Source: Hygrocybe punicea (Eukaryota > Basidiomycota > Agaricomycetes > Agaricales > Hygrophoraceae). Taken from it: a DNA stretch of 64,000 nucleotides. The stretch covers positions 1,984,001-2,048,000 of the forward strand of contig OY744473.1 of NCBI GenBank assembly GCA_963556145.1, read 5' to 3'. The notes under the pieces were generated by a model, which did no database searches, was not told the origin of the DNA, and worked only from the letters and a program-made list of their open reading frames with translations. Of the stretch, positions 11,640 through 21,534 are shown in pieces. Position 1 is the first letter of the stretch. Each line of letters begins with the position of its first letter. A program made the translations under genes and the position numbers.

Positions 11640-11969
11640 GTGAGCAGCCTCGGACCCACTCCAACGTTGACCGACGTCGAACCGGATACGGAATCGGAGC
11701 AGGACGAAGGGAGACGAGGAAATCCATTCAAGCACCCGCGGATCGGAGCCGGAATCAACAAGCACGTCTGGGCAGTGCGCAAGATGGTGACGGAAACGCA
11801 GAGAGAGATATCGACGATCGCGGACGGCCTCTCGGAATACATCGCAGAGGTCCATACGAAACTAACCCGTTGGACGAAGGAGCTAAATCGACTACGCGCG
11901 AACCAGGCCCATATCCTTGGTCAACTCGACCTAATCGACACCAAACTCGACGAAAGGAGAAGGGAGTAG
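11640..11969 (+). CDS. short coiled-coil ORF, possibly last exon of the gene at 10341
   Basis: The frame is open from an AG-ended boundary (GTGAGCAG) to the stop at 11969 and has no good ATG at its start, so it is more likely an exon than a free gene. It encodes a P/D/E-rich start, then a helical segment (HVWAVRKMVTETQREISTIA) with coiled-coil character, ending RRRE. I could not connect it to the upstream exon in frame with a convincing donor. Confidence 0.4.
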   Translation: MSSLGPTPTLTDVEPDTESEQDEGRRGNPFKHPRIGAGINKHVWAVRKMVTETQREISTIADGLSEYIAEVHTKLTRWTKELNRLRANQAHILGQLDLIDTKLDERRRE

Positions 11970-13738
11970 AAGGGAAATGGACGGAAAAGGAGGGGAAACG
12001 AACCGTGGGACAATGTACATAAAAATAAAATGAGTACATAATAAAATCTATAACGGAAAGGGAGAAACGGGTAACTACATAAGCCAGAATCTGGAGGTCG
12101 AGGTGGAGGGCGGGACCGGAATACAACGGGCACGGAATGGGACCGGAAAGGACGGGAAACAAAGAAAACTAGAAACGGAAATGAAAATATAAATAAATGA
12201 GAAACGGGAGCGGGTACGGAAAGCGGAACGGAAGACGAAAACGCAAAAATAGGTGACGGAAACGGGTCTATATCCCCACAAGAGTTTCTGAAAGAAGGTC
12301 GGAGGCGGAACGACGAGAGGAGGCGGAGAACTTCTTGCAAATATTCGAGCGAGGAGTCGAGGGGGCAGAGGTCCAGAATGCGATGACAAAGTAGAATGAA
12401 AATGGAAACGAGGAATAAAATAAAATTGAGAACCGGAGTGCCGACACCAACACGATCCCATATAACGGGTGTGCCGCGTGACGGGTCTAAACATGACGGG
12501 GTGCCCCAAGCGGGCGAAGACAGAACTGACAACGATACGGGAGCGGAAACGACGAGGGGAACCGGGAACGAAGGGGTCGACATAACAGAATCGGAACCGG
12601 AATCGAAATCAAATACAAGGGGTGGAATGGGAACGGGTACGGAATACTCAACCAAAGTCGATGGAATCTCAATAGACGGTGATGGAGGACAATATGGCGG
12701 CAATATCGGGGATGGAATGTCTATTTCTGGAGAATCCGAGGACAATGGGAGCGGGTCCGGTACGAGTTCGTGGACGGAAACCGGAGGGGACGAACCCGGA
12801 GACGACGGGGACGAAATAGGAAACAAATTGGATAAATCGGTGACCGGCATCGATAAATCGGGAATGGGATCGGACGGGGACAGCACGGGACTGGACGACA
12901 AAACCTGTAAACAAATAACGGTCTCGACAGGCACCGGAATGGATGGGGACGGGGAACACGATGACGGGGACGGAGTATACGAAGGACCGGAATGAACGTG
13001 GGGGACGGAATGAACGACAGTGGGCGGGATCGAGGACGGGATCGAAGACAGGATCGAGGACGGGATCTGTTCCGGAGGTGAATTGACTGTGACAGGTGCG
13101 GGAGCGGGACCGGAATCGGGACTGGAAAGGGCAACGGGGGCTGCAGTGACAACGGATTCCGGAACGGAACGGTAACCGGAAAGGAGAAACAACGCGGCGT
13201 CGTGGAAAATATCAACCGGGTATGGATCGTCGTGGTAATGACAGGGAAGAAGGTAATGGAGGCGTTCTTCAATACGTAGACGAAGGTCTGAGTCGAATCT
13301 GTTGGCGAAGTATGTGTTCCGTTGTTTATCCGATAGACGGCCGTTGGCAAACAAGACACTGGAAATGCATATGAAATCCCGGAAATATTGTCCTAAGTCC
13401 GCTTTGTTCTCTATACCGTAAGCCGATTGTCGTCGCGTAAGTTGATCGAGATCCGAGATCATATACCGGATGGAATCCGTAGCACCGGGATAAAAGTTGA
13501 AGACGGCACGTCGGAAAGTGATGAAGTCTTTAGCGGAAGCGGCGGGAAGTATCGACCAGAGTTCGTAATCGTTGTTGTTGAGGTACCGTAGCATGTAGCG
13601 AATCTTCATAGCGTCCGTGAGTCCACAGTCAGAGCCGAGCATGTCAATTTCGTCAAAGAAGCGGGGAAGGTCGAGTTCGTTTCCGTCGAATGTCGGGGCT
13701 GAGGGATCACCTCGGAGAGGCATGAATCCGGTCGTCAT
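11921..13738 (-). CDS. gag-like capsid protein of the Gypsy-like element
   Basis: 605 codons. Residues 1-200 look like a retrotransposon gag/capsid: a start with PTFDGNELDLPRFFDEIDML, then helical segments including MLRYLNNNDYELWSILP and YFRDFICISSVLFANGRLSD. This layout matches the N-terminus of the larger Gypsy gag at 40208 (binding of a short folded domain, then a W-containing helix). From about residue 205 the frame is low-complexity S/P/V and probably only open because stops are rare in this GC-rich sequence. There is no CCHC knuckle and no protease motif. It starts 195 bp inside the 5' LTR, where gag is expected. Confidence 0.65.
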   Translation of the reverse strand: MTTGFMPLRGDPSAPTFDGNELDLPRFFDEIDMLGSDCGLTDAMKIRYMLRYLNNNDYELWSILPAASAKDFITFRRAVFNFYPGATDSIRYMISDLDQLTRRQSAYGIENKADLGQYFRDFICISSVLFANGRLSDKQRNTYFANRFDSDLRLRIEERLHYLLPCHYHDDPYPVDIFHDAALFLLSGYRSVPESVVTAAPVALSSPDSGPAPAPVTVNSPPEQIPSSILSSIPSSIPPTVVHSVPHVHSGPSYTPSPSSCSPSPSIPVPVETVICLQVLSSSPVLSPSDPIPDLSMPVTDLSNLFPISSPSSPGSSPPVSVHELVPDPLPLSSDSPEIDIPSPILPPYCPPSPSIEIPSTLVEYSVPVPIPPLVFDFDSGSDSVMSTPSFPVPLVVSAPVSLSVLSSPAWGTPSCLDPSRGTPVIWDRVGVGTPVLNFILFLVSIFILLCHRILDLCPLDSSLEYLQEVLRLLSSFRLRPSFRNSCGDIDPFPSPIFAFSSSVPLSVPAPVSHLFIFSFPFLVFFVSRPFRSHSVPVVFRSRPPPRPPDSGLCSYPFLPFRYRFYYVLILFLCTLSHGSFPLLFRPFPFYSLLLSSSLVSIRSS

Positions 13739-13911
13739 ATCGGGAATGTCTAAATCGGGATGCGGGTCAGAAAGCGGGTCGGGTCGAGGAGGTTCAAGGT
13801 CGAGGTCGAAGTCGTAAGTGGAACTAAATAACTAGAGTCGGGTAGAAGAGGGAAACGTCATGAAAGTCAAAGCCGACCGTGGGGAGGGTATGAAAAGACA
13901 AAAGAAATAAA

Positions 13912-13930
13912 CCCCTCGCGGTGGGCTCCA
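13912..13930 (-). promoter_or_regulatory. primer-binding site
   Basis: On the minus strand, TGGAGCCCACCGCGAGGGG begins two bases after the 5' LTR. The same 19 bases occur next to the LTR of the second Gypsy element (40254-40272), so both families prime from the same tRNA. I cannot name that tRNA. Confidence 0.75.
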
Positions 13931-13932
13931 GT

Positions 13933-14232
13933 TGTGACGGCGAGTTCGGTTGTAGACCCGAATGGGAATCTACGAAAAGGGTGATCAGCTAAGAAGTGAT
14001 CAGAGGAGTTTAGTGTCTATAGTCTAGTCAATCCAACCCAAATCCGGGGTTCTGGATCAGAGGGGAAGTGAAGGGAGTGGAGTATGAAGACTAATATGGA
14101 GACGATACGAAGCGAGGACTGAGAAATAGAACTGAAGGAGAGCGATAACCTGTATTTTCTATATGATGGGATATGATATGGTATGATGGGATATGAAGAG
14201 GATTCGGGTCTAGAGGGCCCGGAGCCTCTACA
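13933..14232 (-). repeat. LTR (5' LTR) of the gag-only element, internally deleted
   Basis: 300 bp. It equals the 649-bp partner except that about 349 bp are missing between two GGGATATGA copies, consistent with a deletion by recombination or slippage between those short repeats. The lost part probably contained promoter sequence. Confidence 0.85.
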
Positions 14233-14326
14233 TCGGTTCAGCGAAATGCCAAACCCGAACCGGAACCGTGTCGAACGGTTTCACGGCGTTCGGTCTGCGT
14301 TCAAACGCGGTTCGAACCGCGAACCC
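14233..14326 (-). repeat. GTTCGGTTC-rich repeat, copy 1, right part
   Basis: Continuation of the repeat at 9350-9429, separated from it by the LTR element. It begins with the TCGG duplication. Confidence 0.65.
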
Positions 14327-14790
14327 ACCTCCAAATACCTCGTGCGGGCCAGACGCGCGTCAATTGACACGGCTGTCACCCTCACGAGGTAGATGGGGGG
14401 GCTCCGTCTGTTTTTGCGAGGTTGGGTTGGGGCCAGGCACTTCCCATGGGCGTCCGCGCGTGCTACCTACCTCGCAAAGAACCGAGACACGTCAATTGAC
14501 ACGCTCCGTCTGTTTTCGCGAGGTTGGATGGGGCCGGGGACTTTCCATGGGCATCCGCGCGTGCTGACGACCTCGCGAAGAACGGGGCACGTCAATTGAC
14601 GCGCTCCGTCTGTTTTCGTGAGGTTGGATGGGGCTGGGGACTTCCTATGGGCATCCGCGCGTGCTGACGACCTCGCGAAGAACGGGGCACGTCAATTGAC
14701 GCGCTCCGTCTGTTTTCGTGAGGTTGGATGGGGCTGGGGACTTCCTATGGGCGTCCGCACATCAATTGACGTGGCTAGGGCGTGTTCGTG
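14327..14790. repeat. tandem repeat of about 100 bp
   Basis: CTCCGTCTGTTTT recurs at 14402, 14504, 14604 and 14704. Each unit reads on through GCGAGGTTGGATGGGGC, TGGGCATCCGCGCGTGCT, ACCTCGCGAAGAACGGGGC and ACGTCAATTGACGCG. Units three and four are nearly identical and the last is truncated. The palindrome GTCAATTGAC and the pair CCTCGCGAA...TTCGTGAGG recur in the region. Confidence 0.85.
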
Positions 14791-14884
14791 AGGTGGGTCT
14801 TCGTCGTCGCCTCATCCATTCCCCTCGTTAGCCGATGTCGTTGGGACTGGATTTGGGGGACGTACCTGGCTGCTGCCACCAGTG

Positions 14885-15026
14885 TTGCTCTGCTGCTGCT
14901 GCTGCTGCTGCTGTTGCCGCTGCTGCTGCTGCTGTTGCCATTGCCGCTGCCGCTGCTGCTGTTGCCGTTGCCGCTGCTGCTGCTGCTGTTGCCATTGCTG
15001 CTGCTGCTGTTGCCGTTGCTGCTGCC

Positions 15027-15060
<34 letters not shown>

Positions 15061-15170
15061 TTGCGGTCATTTGGCCGTCGTCGTGATTGTCATTTGGCCG
15101 TCATCATCGTCATCATCGGGGTGGTGGTATGTGGTGTTGCCACTGCCATTGCTGCTGCTGCTGCTGCTGT
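14885..15170. repeat. CTG/GTT-GCC trinucleotide-rich tract
   Basis: Nearly pure (CTG)n with GTTGCC and GTTGCCATT interruptions runs to about 15065. A TCATCG-rich patch and a second (CTG)7 run follow at about 15148-15168. Long frames of poly-Leu, poly-Ala or poly-Cys exist in several frames and are by-products. Confidence 0.9.
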
Positions 15171-15175
15171 CATCG

Positions 15176-16261
15176 ACTTGTTTAGTGGGCCAGTGCTGCG
15201 CATGGCATGAACCAGTTCTTTTTTTCCCCTCCTCACTTTCATGATGAAGTAAATAATAATATTAAATTGCATAAAGCATGTTACATGTGATATAAGACAT
15301 ATAGCATATATTATATATTAATAAGCCCACCTCTCACCATAGCAACATAAAAAGTAGAAAAAATAAAACTGAATAGCGTGTCTTGACCTCCTCTCCCACT
15401 GTCATGTCTTCTTTGCTTTGTTATTATGCAATATTCTCAGCCAAAAGAGAGAGTAACACATCAACTGTCAAATACAACTACCTTTAAACAGTATGATAAC
15501 AATTGACTTACATTTGCTTAACCTCACTTCTCCATAATCTTGCTGCACAACAGATGATAACATGAAGACAGCTGTGCTTGATTGGGCCAATGTTGCATAT
15601 AGCACGAACAAAGTCTTGTTTCTGTCACTGGATTTTTATTTGTATGATTATTTCGAACATCAATAAATAATTTTGCTTGAAATATATGATTAGCATATAA
15701 TATATACAGCGATATCATATTGAATTGTATGTTTTAAGAAAAAATATCATTATATCATCTGAGTTACACTCATTTCTGCTTATATGGCTGAAATTTCCCT
15801 ATATAGTAACAGTGGTCACATGTGATTATGACTCCTGTGATCACCTCAAAATTTAGCATATATGGTGTAAAATTGCCTTATATGGTTAGACTGGTCACAT
15901 GTGACTGTCACCATTGTGATCAGCAGAAAATTTGGTATATAATATCAAAAATTGCCTTATATAGTTAGATTGGTCACATGTCACAGTCACACCTGATCCG
16001 AAATGATAATATTAGTCAGCAGTTCAATTTTCAGCTGATTCTGATAAGAATTGAGACCAGTACGAATATTTTGAATATAATTAGAAGGTAATTTGTCTTT
16101 TTTGCACCAACCCATATTTGGATGCTTATGTAAGCTTGTCCACACATAGCCCCAACTGTATCTGATTTTCCAGGATCAGAAGTAGAATCATATCTGTTAC
16201 CTAAAAAAATTTTGTCTATAGGCGATCAACTTTATCAATTAATCAATTAATTAATTAATTA
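15176..16261 (+). repeat. repeat family R, copy 1 (left part)
   Basis: 15176-15340 matches, inverted, 58855-59016 (shared AGTGGGCCAGTGCTGCGCATGGC). 15790-16261 matches, inverted, 45925-46370. It contains three ~80-bp tandem units with CCTTATATGG-type and GGTCACATGTGA motifs (15780-15990) and ends in an AATTAATTAATT tract next to GCGATCAACTTTAT. No coding sequence was found; 15340-15780 is featureless AT-rich DNA. The copy is interrupted at 16262 by the 7.2-kb element and continues at 23444. Confidence 0.7.
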
Positions 16262-16873
16262 TTGCCGTTTTCAGAAAGGTTGTCACATCACACATAACAC
16301 GCGACTTTTCTCACTCTGGCACACGAAACATCGGTGAGCCGTTTCTCATCCAATTCTCAACATTTCCGTCTAATTCTTTCTGTTCTGTCATCCCCTCATC
16401 CCTCTCCAGGTGCACAACCAACTTTCAGGCCCCATTTCTCAAGTATGGGCACGATCAAAATTTGGGCCTTGTCACCCTCTCGGAGAACATTTCTGGTGCA
16501 TCGCAGGGAGATACCAAGCTGGAATTGGGCCGAAATAACCCAGGTATGTCCTCCCCAGATGCCCATGTAGTTTTTGTGCTGAATCACTTGAATTTTCACC
16601 ATAGGAAAACCCAGATGTCACCCAACGCCGCCCTGACGCTGTGAGCGTATCTGCATTACCTAGTGGAGAGATGTTGTCCAGGAACTATATGGAACCTTTC
16701 ATGGTATGTCTACCCCAGGTGCATGCGTCGCCATAAGCTGACCACACTCAGTACTCGGCTTTACAGGCGGCTTGGAACCTCTGTACTATACTATCCACCT
16801 CCAGCCATTTTTCTCAACATCTATCTGTTCTGTTTTTGCACGGCTGGTCTATCCTTCGTATGTGAGACATGTA
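16262..16873 (+). repeat. left terminal inverted repeat of the 7.2-kb element
   Basis: Matches 22830-23443 in reverse. Within the arm, GTATGTCCTCCCC...CCCAG and GTATGTCTACCCC...TTTACAG look like introns, and the flanking blocks read in frame as protein (for example NLGLVTLSENISGA, then VTQRRPDAVSVSALPSGEML). So the arm may carry exons, but I do not recognise them. Confidence 0.75.
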
Positions 16874-16974
16874 CTGTACTTATATAAATATATTTGTTGC
16901 TTGAGAGCCAAATCAAATCGTGTGTTACCGCGGAAACGGCCGAAGATCATCCTTCATCCTTCATCGCGACTTGC

Positions 16975-18628
16975 ATGGGGAACGCTCGACAAAAACAAAG
17001 CCGAGGTCCCAAAGCACACCGGGCAGCTCCTGTCCCTAAGGACCTGCCGGTTGAGGCTGGCAAAAGCCCTACGCCCCCTCGTCCTCGAACACGTCCCAAA
17101 CCAACGCCAGCCTACAAAGTGCACGACAACAACAGACTAGACGACTCGGAGCCGGATGTCGAAGTGCTAGATCGCGACGAGGTATACAATCCACCTCCTG
17201 GCTCCGACAATGAGCGAGATGCCGACAATGTCAACATCCTTGTCAAAAAGCTTCTTGGGCCAGCTGGGGCTGCGGACGCAAAACGCAATGAAGAATTTGA
17301 CGTCGTCAAAGGCTTCAGCTCGGATTCTGATGCTGATTCCGAACCCGATGGTTGTCTGGTTTTTTATTCACATATTTCCTACGCTTACGCTAATTTACAG
17401 AAGTTCTCTGCCTCGAATTCAATATCCCTATCGGGACCGCATCCGACGTACAAAAATTTTCATCCGACATCACTTGGAGTATGTTTTGTAGCGAGGTTGC
17501 CGATGTGATGGATATTTGGCGTTCCGAACTCGAGGTGGCCTATAAGTTTAGCACATGGACTGCCAAGGCGCGACCTCTCCTACTCACCAAAGCAACTCAA
17601 CTTGCTGCGTTATTCGATGCCGCACGGACAGAGTTGAATCAGATGGCTAAGGCTAAAGGTAAAAAGAAGGCATTTCAGGTTATTCTCGTCGATCAACACG
17701 AAATGTCTCGCAAGGGTGGAAAGAGACGGGCAGACGATAAGAAGGACAAGGTAAATTTTCAATTGATAATACTATGTACTGGACTGACTACATGCTTGGA
17801 CAAGGTGAAGGCCAAGAGGAAGAAACGAGCGGACACAGATGAGGAGAGTGGGAATGACACCGAATCGGGGAAGAAAACGTCGAAGACATCTGCCGATTAC
17901 ATTGCCGAGATTACGGAGAACCTCAAATGTCCTCTTCACGACGGCAAACCCTGTGTCAAATATCCGGAGGGCCATCACTACACCTTACAAATAACTGATC
18001 TAAGTCTCTGGGGCATGCTTCTCGTGAGTCCCCCATTTATTTATTGCTTAACGAGACTCATTGTAGTCCATGTCAGGCAAACGGCTCATATGATTCGACC
18101 ATCTCGCCACCTGTCCAGTTGAAGCTTGGCGATGCTTCCTCTCGCCGGCACGTAAATGCGAAACCCGCTCAAGTTGCTGCTACAAGCGGTGCGGCTCAAC
18201 CGATCATCATTCAGATGCCACCTCCATATGGTGGATCGAGGCACCACTATTCCCCGTACACCCCTCCATCGGCCGTACCCAAAAAATCATCTCGCTCCCG
18301 ACGTGATGGGCCGCACATCCCCAGCTCAGACAGCGTAGATTTCGATGACATCCCCAATGTCTTCCCAGCCATCCCCACTTGGCTTGCTGCACTCGACTTC
18401 AGTGCTCGGGGCGTCGATGGAGATAATTTTTCCCAGTATACTGATGCCATCCGGGCGAATGGGTTCAGGCGCATCCACGAGCTTGCCGGTGAAGGTCTTG
18501 CTAATGAGACTATCACCCATTTCTCGACCGTTTGCAATATCCCAATTGGAATCGCGAAACGAATTCTCAAGTTTGCGCAGAAGGACACGGATCGTATCAA
18601 GAAGGCTGAGAGGGCCAACAGGAAATAA
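16975..18628 (+). CDS. cargo gene: acidic protein with Cys/His cluster and C-terminal SAM-like domain
   Basis: Four exons: 16975-17350, 17401-17750, 17805-18023 and 18077-18628. GT-AG introns keep the frame open to the stop. The N-terminus (from MGNARQKQSRG) is rich in P, D and E. A central domain follows (about residues 126-240, from EVLCLEFNIPIGTA to VDQHEM) and then a lysine-rich stretch. Next is a possible zinc site with CPLHDGKPC and GHHYTL. After a P/S-rich linker, the C-terminal ~80 residues (PTWLAALDFSARG to KFAQKDTDRI) form helices resembling a sterile alpha motif. Genes of this kind look like repetitive accessory genes of Agaricomycetes. It lies between the TIRs, convergent with the transposase, so it is cargo. 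The function is unknown. No disabling change was seen. Confidence 0.65.
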
Positions 18629-18797
18629 TGGGCAGTAGTGAAACATTTTCTTTCTAGTATGTGTGTAGATAGTCCTACAATGTCTTCAACAGACTTGTAG
18701 TTATCAATATAGTGTTGCTGTTTGGTTTCTCAGAATGCAGAAAGTTGGGATCATTGAAAATTAAATATATCTTGGCAATCATGGGGCAGCTTGCCTT

Positions 18798-18971
18798 ATG
18801 TATGGTGAGGATGGAATGGATGGAGTGTTCATAGAGCATAAATATGTTAAGACCTATGGATTATTGGACAAACAATTTGAACACAACTACTGTGTTGATG
18901 TCACTGACCTGGGTGGGGAATTCTTACCTGGAGCCTTACAAGTTGGCATCAATGATGGGTCCCTTGAATTA
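18798..18971 (+). pseudogene. captured fragment of RNA polymerase II largest subunit (RPB1)
   Basis: 58 codons from MYGEDGMDGVFIEHK to GINDGSLEL match a characteristic stretch of fungal RPB1: the YGEDGMD motif, then FExxYxVDVTD, then FLPGxLQVG and SLEL. Before and after these codons the similarity stops at once. The copy carries substitutions at normally fixed places (NYCVD where RVD is usual). RPB1 itself is about 1700 residues, so this is a fragment without function as a polymerase. It lies inside the 7.2-kb TIR element, downstream of the cargo gene. Confidence 0.82.
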
Positions 18972-19796
18972 CCAAGTACCTGGAATAATACATCCAGCTC
19001 TAGTATTACCACAGCTAAGGCAAGTAGCCAGTAGCCTAGCCAGTTTTAGCTTAGCCGAGGTCTGGCTAAGCTAAGGCTGATGACCAGCTACCAGCTACAG
19101 CTACCTCAAGTTATTAGCTGTTGGCCATTTGTGTTTGTGACATGATGAGGGGTCCGTGCGTGAGATGTTGGGCCATGATCACCCACGACCTCACTGTAAC
19201 TGAATGGTGATCTTAGTCAAGTCTGGCTGACTGAGTAGAGGGAAAGCAGGTATTACAACAAAAACCAATTGAGGAACATTCACACCACTGCAGGTGAATT
19301 GCTAGTGGTGTAGATCTTGCCATCCTGGCAATGAGTGATACAGGAAGTTTGGAGGGGTGAACCACCATCTCGATCAAGGTCAGCAGCAGGATTGGGTGTT
19401 CCTCTGTGATTTTTTTGCCTATCACCTTGTCTCAATTCCTTTATGTAAGAGCAGGATTAAAATAGGTGATAAATGAAGGACACATAGAAATGGACCAAGG
19501 GGCTGGGGTTTCATGATTGGTGACTACAGCAGCAGGGGGTGGTACAACATGAATGATGGGAGACTGAGTTGCACTGAGATGAGCAGGGTGGATGAAATTT
19601 CAATGTAGATGGGACAGTGTGTGTCGGTTGAATATGAAAATTGGTAAGGCCACAAGTCATAAGCAGAGGCAATTAGCTGACTGCGAAGTGAAGAGAGGAA
19701 GACCAGGCAAAACATAAAATGATGCAAGGTGGAAAAGTAGCTGGGCCAATGCAAGAGACCAAAGATATCATCGTGGACCATCACTTGACTCAAAGG
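18972..19796. other. unassigned part of the 7.2-kb element
   Basis: 19030-19110 contains overlapping GGCTAAGCTA and CCAGCTAC steps, a small low-complexity patch. Minus-strand frames at 19213-19425 and 19524-19802 are somewhat protein-like but not recognised. Confidence 0.3.
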
Positions 19797-21260
19797 AAGC
19801 AATACTAACTCCCATTGATGAGCTGGTTGTTGTACTGTTGGTTGGCCTTGGTGCCAACTCCGTTCCTACGACTGGCAGTGATGCCCTTTGACGATCCTGT
19901 ATTGTGATCATACACCATTACTTGGCTCAACGCAGGCAATACTAACCCCCATTGATGAGCTGGTTGTTGTACTGTTGGTAGGCCTTGGTGCCAACTCCTT
20001 TCCTATGACTGGCAGTGATACTCTTTGACGATCCTGTATTGTGATCGTAGACCATTACTTGACTCAACGCAGGCAATACTAACCCCCATTGATGAGCTGG
20101 TTGTTGTACTGTTGGTAGGCCTTGGTGCCAACTCCTTTCCTACGACTGGCAGTGATGCCCTTTGATGATCCTGTATTGTGATCATACACCATTACTTGAC
20201 TCAACGCAGGCAATACTAACCCCCATTGATAAGCTGGTTGTTGTACTGTTGGTAGGCCCTGGTGCCAACTCCTTTCCTATGACTGGCAGTGATACTCTTT
20301 GACGATCCTGTATTGCGATCGTAGACCATTACTTGACTCAACGCAGACAATACTAACCCCCATTGATGAGCTGGTTGTTGTACTGTTGGTAGGCCTTGGT
20401 GCCAACTCCTTTCCTATGACTGGCAGTGATATTCTTTGATGATCCTGTATTGTGATCATAGACCATTACTTGACTCAACGCAGGCAATACTATCCCCCAT
20501 TGATGAGCTGGTTGTTGTACTGTTGGTAGGCCTTGGTGCCAACTCCTTTCCTATGACTGGCAGTGATATTCTTTGATGATCCTGTATTGTGATCGTTGAC
20601 CATTACTTGACTCAACGCAGGCAATACTAACTCCTATTGATGAGCTGGTTGTTGTACTGTTGGTAGGCCTTGTTGCCAACTCCTTTTCTCTGAACGGCAA
20701 TGATGCCCATTGACCATCCTGCTCTGCCATCGTCGACCATTACTTGACTCAAAGCAGGCAATACTAACTCCCATTGTTGAGCTGGTTGTTGTATTGCTGG
20801 TAGGCCTTGGTGCCAACTCCTTTTCTATGAACAGCAGTGATGCCCTTTGAACATCCTGTGTTGCCATCATAGACCATTAGGGGGTTTCACGCATCCCCAA
20901 CTCGACCCCAACTCAAGCCTCAACTTTGCCTCAACTTTGCCCCAACTCGCCGAGTTGCGGAGTCTCGTTTAGGCAATTCTGGTCGAGTTGGGGCTGAAGT
21001 TGGGACACATGAAGTTGGGGATTGAAATTGTGCTCCCGAGTACAACTTCGTTTCAAACTTCGTGCCCCAACTTGTGCCCCAACTTGACAAAAAATTGCCC
21101 AAAAAGGACCTCAAGTTGGGTTTGAAGTCGGACCGAAGTTGGGGCCGAGTTGGGGATGCGTGAAACCCCCTATTACTTCACTCAAAGCAGGGAATACTAA
21201 CTCCCATTGATGAGCTGGTTGTTGTATTGCTGGTAGGCCTTGGTGCCAACTCATTTTCCC
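19797..21260. repeat. 137-bp satellite array, about 9 units, split by a MITE
   Basis: CAATACTAAC(T/C)CCCATTGATGAG recurs at 137-bp intervals (about 19798, 19935, 20072, 20209, 20346, 20483, 20622, 20759). Each unit also contains GGCCTTGGTGCCAACTCC and GATCCTGTATTGTGATC. The middle units are nearly identical and the outer ones more diverged. A 291-bp insertion at 20880-21170 separates the last unit, which resumes ACTTCACTCAAAGCAGG. Confidence 0.92.
20880..21170. mobile_element. 291-bp MITE inside the satellite
   Basis: The ends GGGGGTTTCACGCATCCCC and the reverse complement form 25-bp perfect inverted repeats. CCCAACTT/AAGTTGGGG recurs throughout. The neighbouring satellite units give the empty site GACCATTACTT: TTA lies left of the element and TATTA right of it, so the duplication is TA or TTA (mariner- or Harbinger-like). 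Confidence 0.85.
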
Positions 21261-21534
21261 TGAAAAAGAATGGCAGTGATGCCCTTTGATACTTGTGCCT
21301 GGCTCCTCCCCTTAACAAGCAAACTAGGGTCCAGCTCCACAGGCCATATTCAATAATCCTTATCAATGTACAATTTTACCCAAACAAAACAAGGATTTTC
21401 TGATGAAGGTCTCAACCCTCCACAAAGGTTACAAAGCAATGAAGTCCCTCAACAGATGTCAAAGAAAAGACATTGATAATTGCACAATTACACAGTACAA
21501 CAAAATATTCCTCCATCAGTCTTGCCAGATGTAG
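21261..21534. other. short spacer between satellite and transposase
   Basis: No feature recognised; it presumably holds the 3' flank of the transposase gene. Confidence 0.4.

Larger units (their letters stand above)
9430..14232 (-). mobile_element. non-autonomous Gypsy-like LTR retrotransposon (gag only)
   Basis: The element is bounded by LTRs 9430-10078 and 13933-14232, both starting TGTGACGGCGAG and ending CCTCTACA. The 4-bp sequence TCGG flanks it at 9426-9429 and 14233-14236. A primer-binding site next to the right LTR and the gag frame show minus-strand orientation. No protease, reverse transcriptase or integrase is visible, so movement would need proteins supplied in trans. It also carries plus-strand open frames. 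The interior is GC-rich with repeated CGGA steps, unlike the AT-rich elements further right. Confidence 0.85.

Noticed and set aside
12396..12995. 199-codon plus-strand frame rich in G, D, T, E
   Set aside because: Mirror of the low-complexity S/P part of the gag frame; no intron or start context.
14782..15244. Poly-Leu, poly-Ala and poly-Cys frames
   Set aside because: Produced by the CTG-rich tract in all frames.
19797..20880. Regular repeats as a possible CRISPR array
   Set aside because: Units of 137 bp are similar throughout with no unique spacers, and the genome is eukaryotic; it is a satellite.
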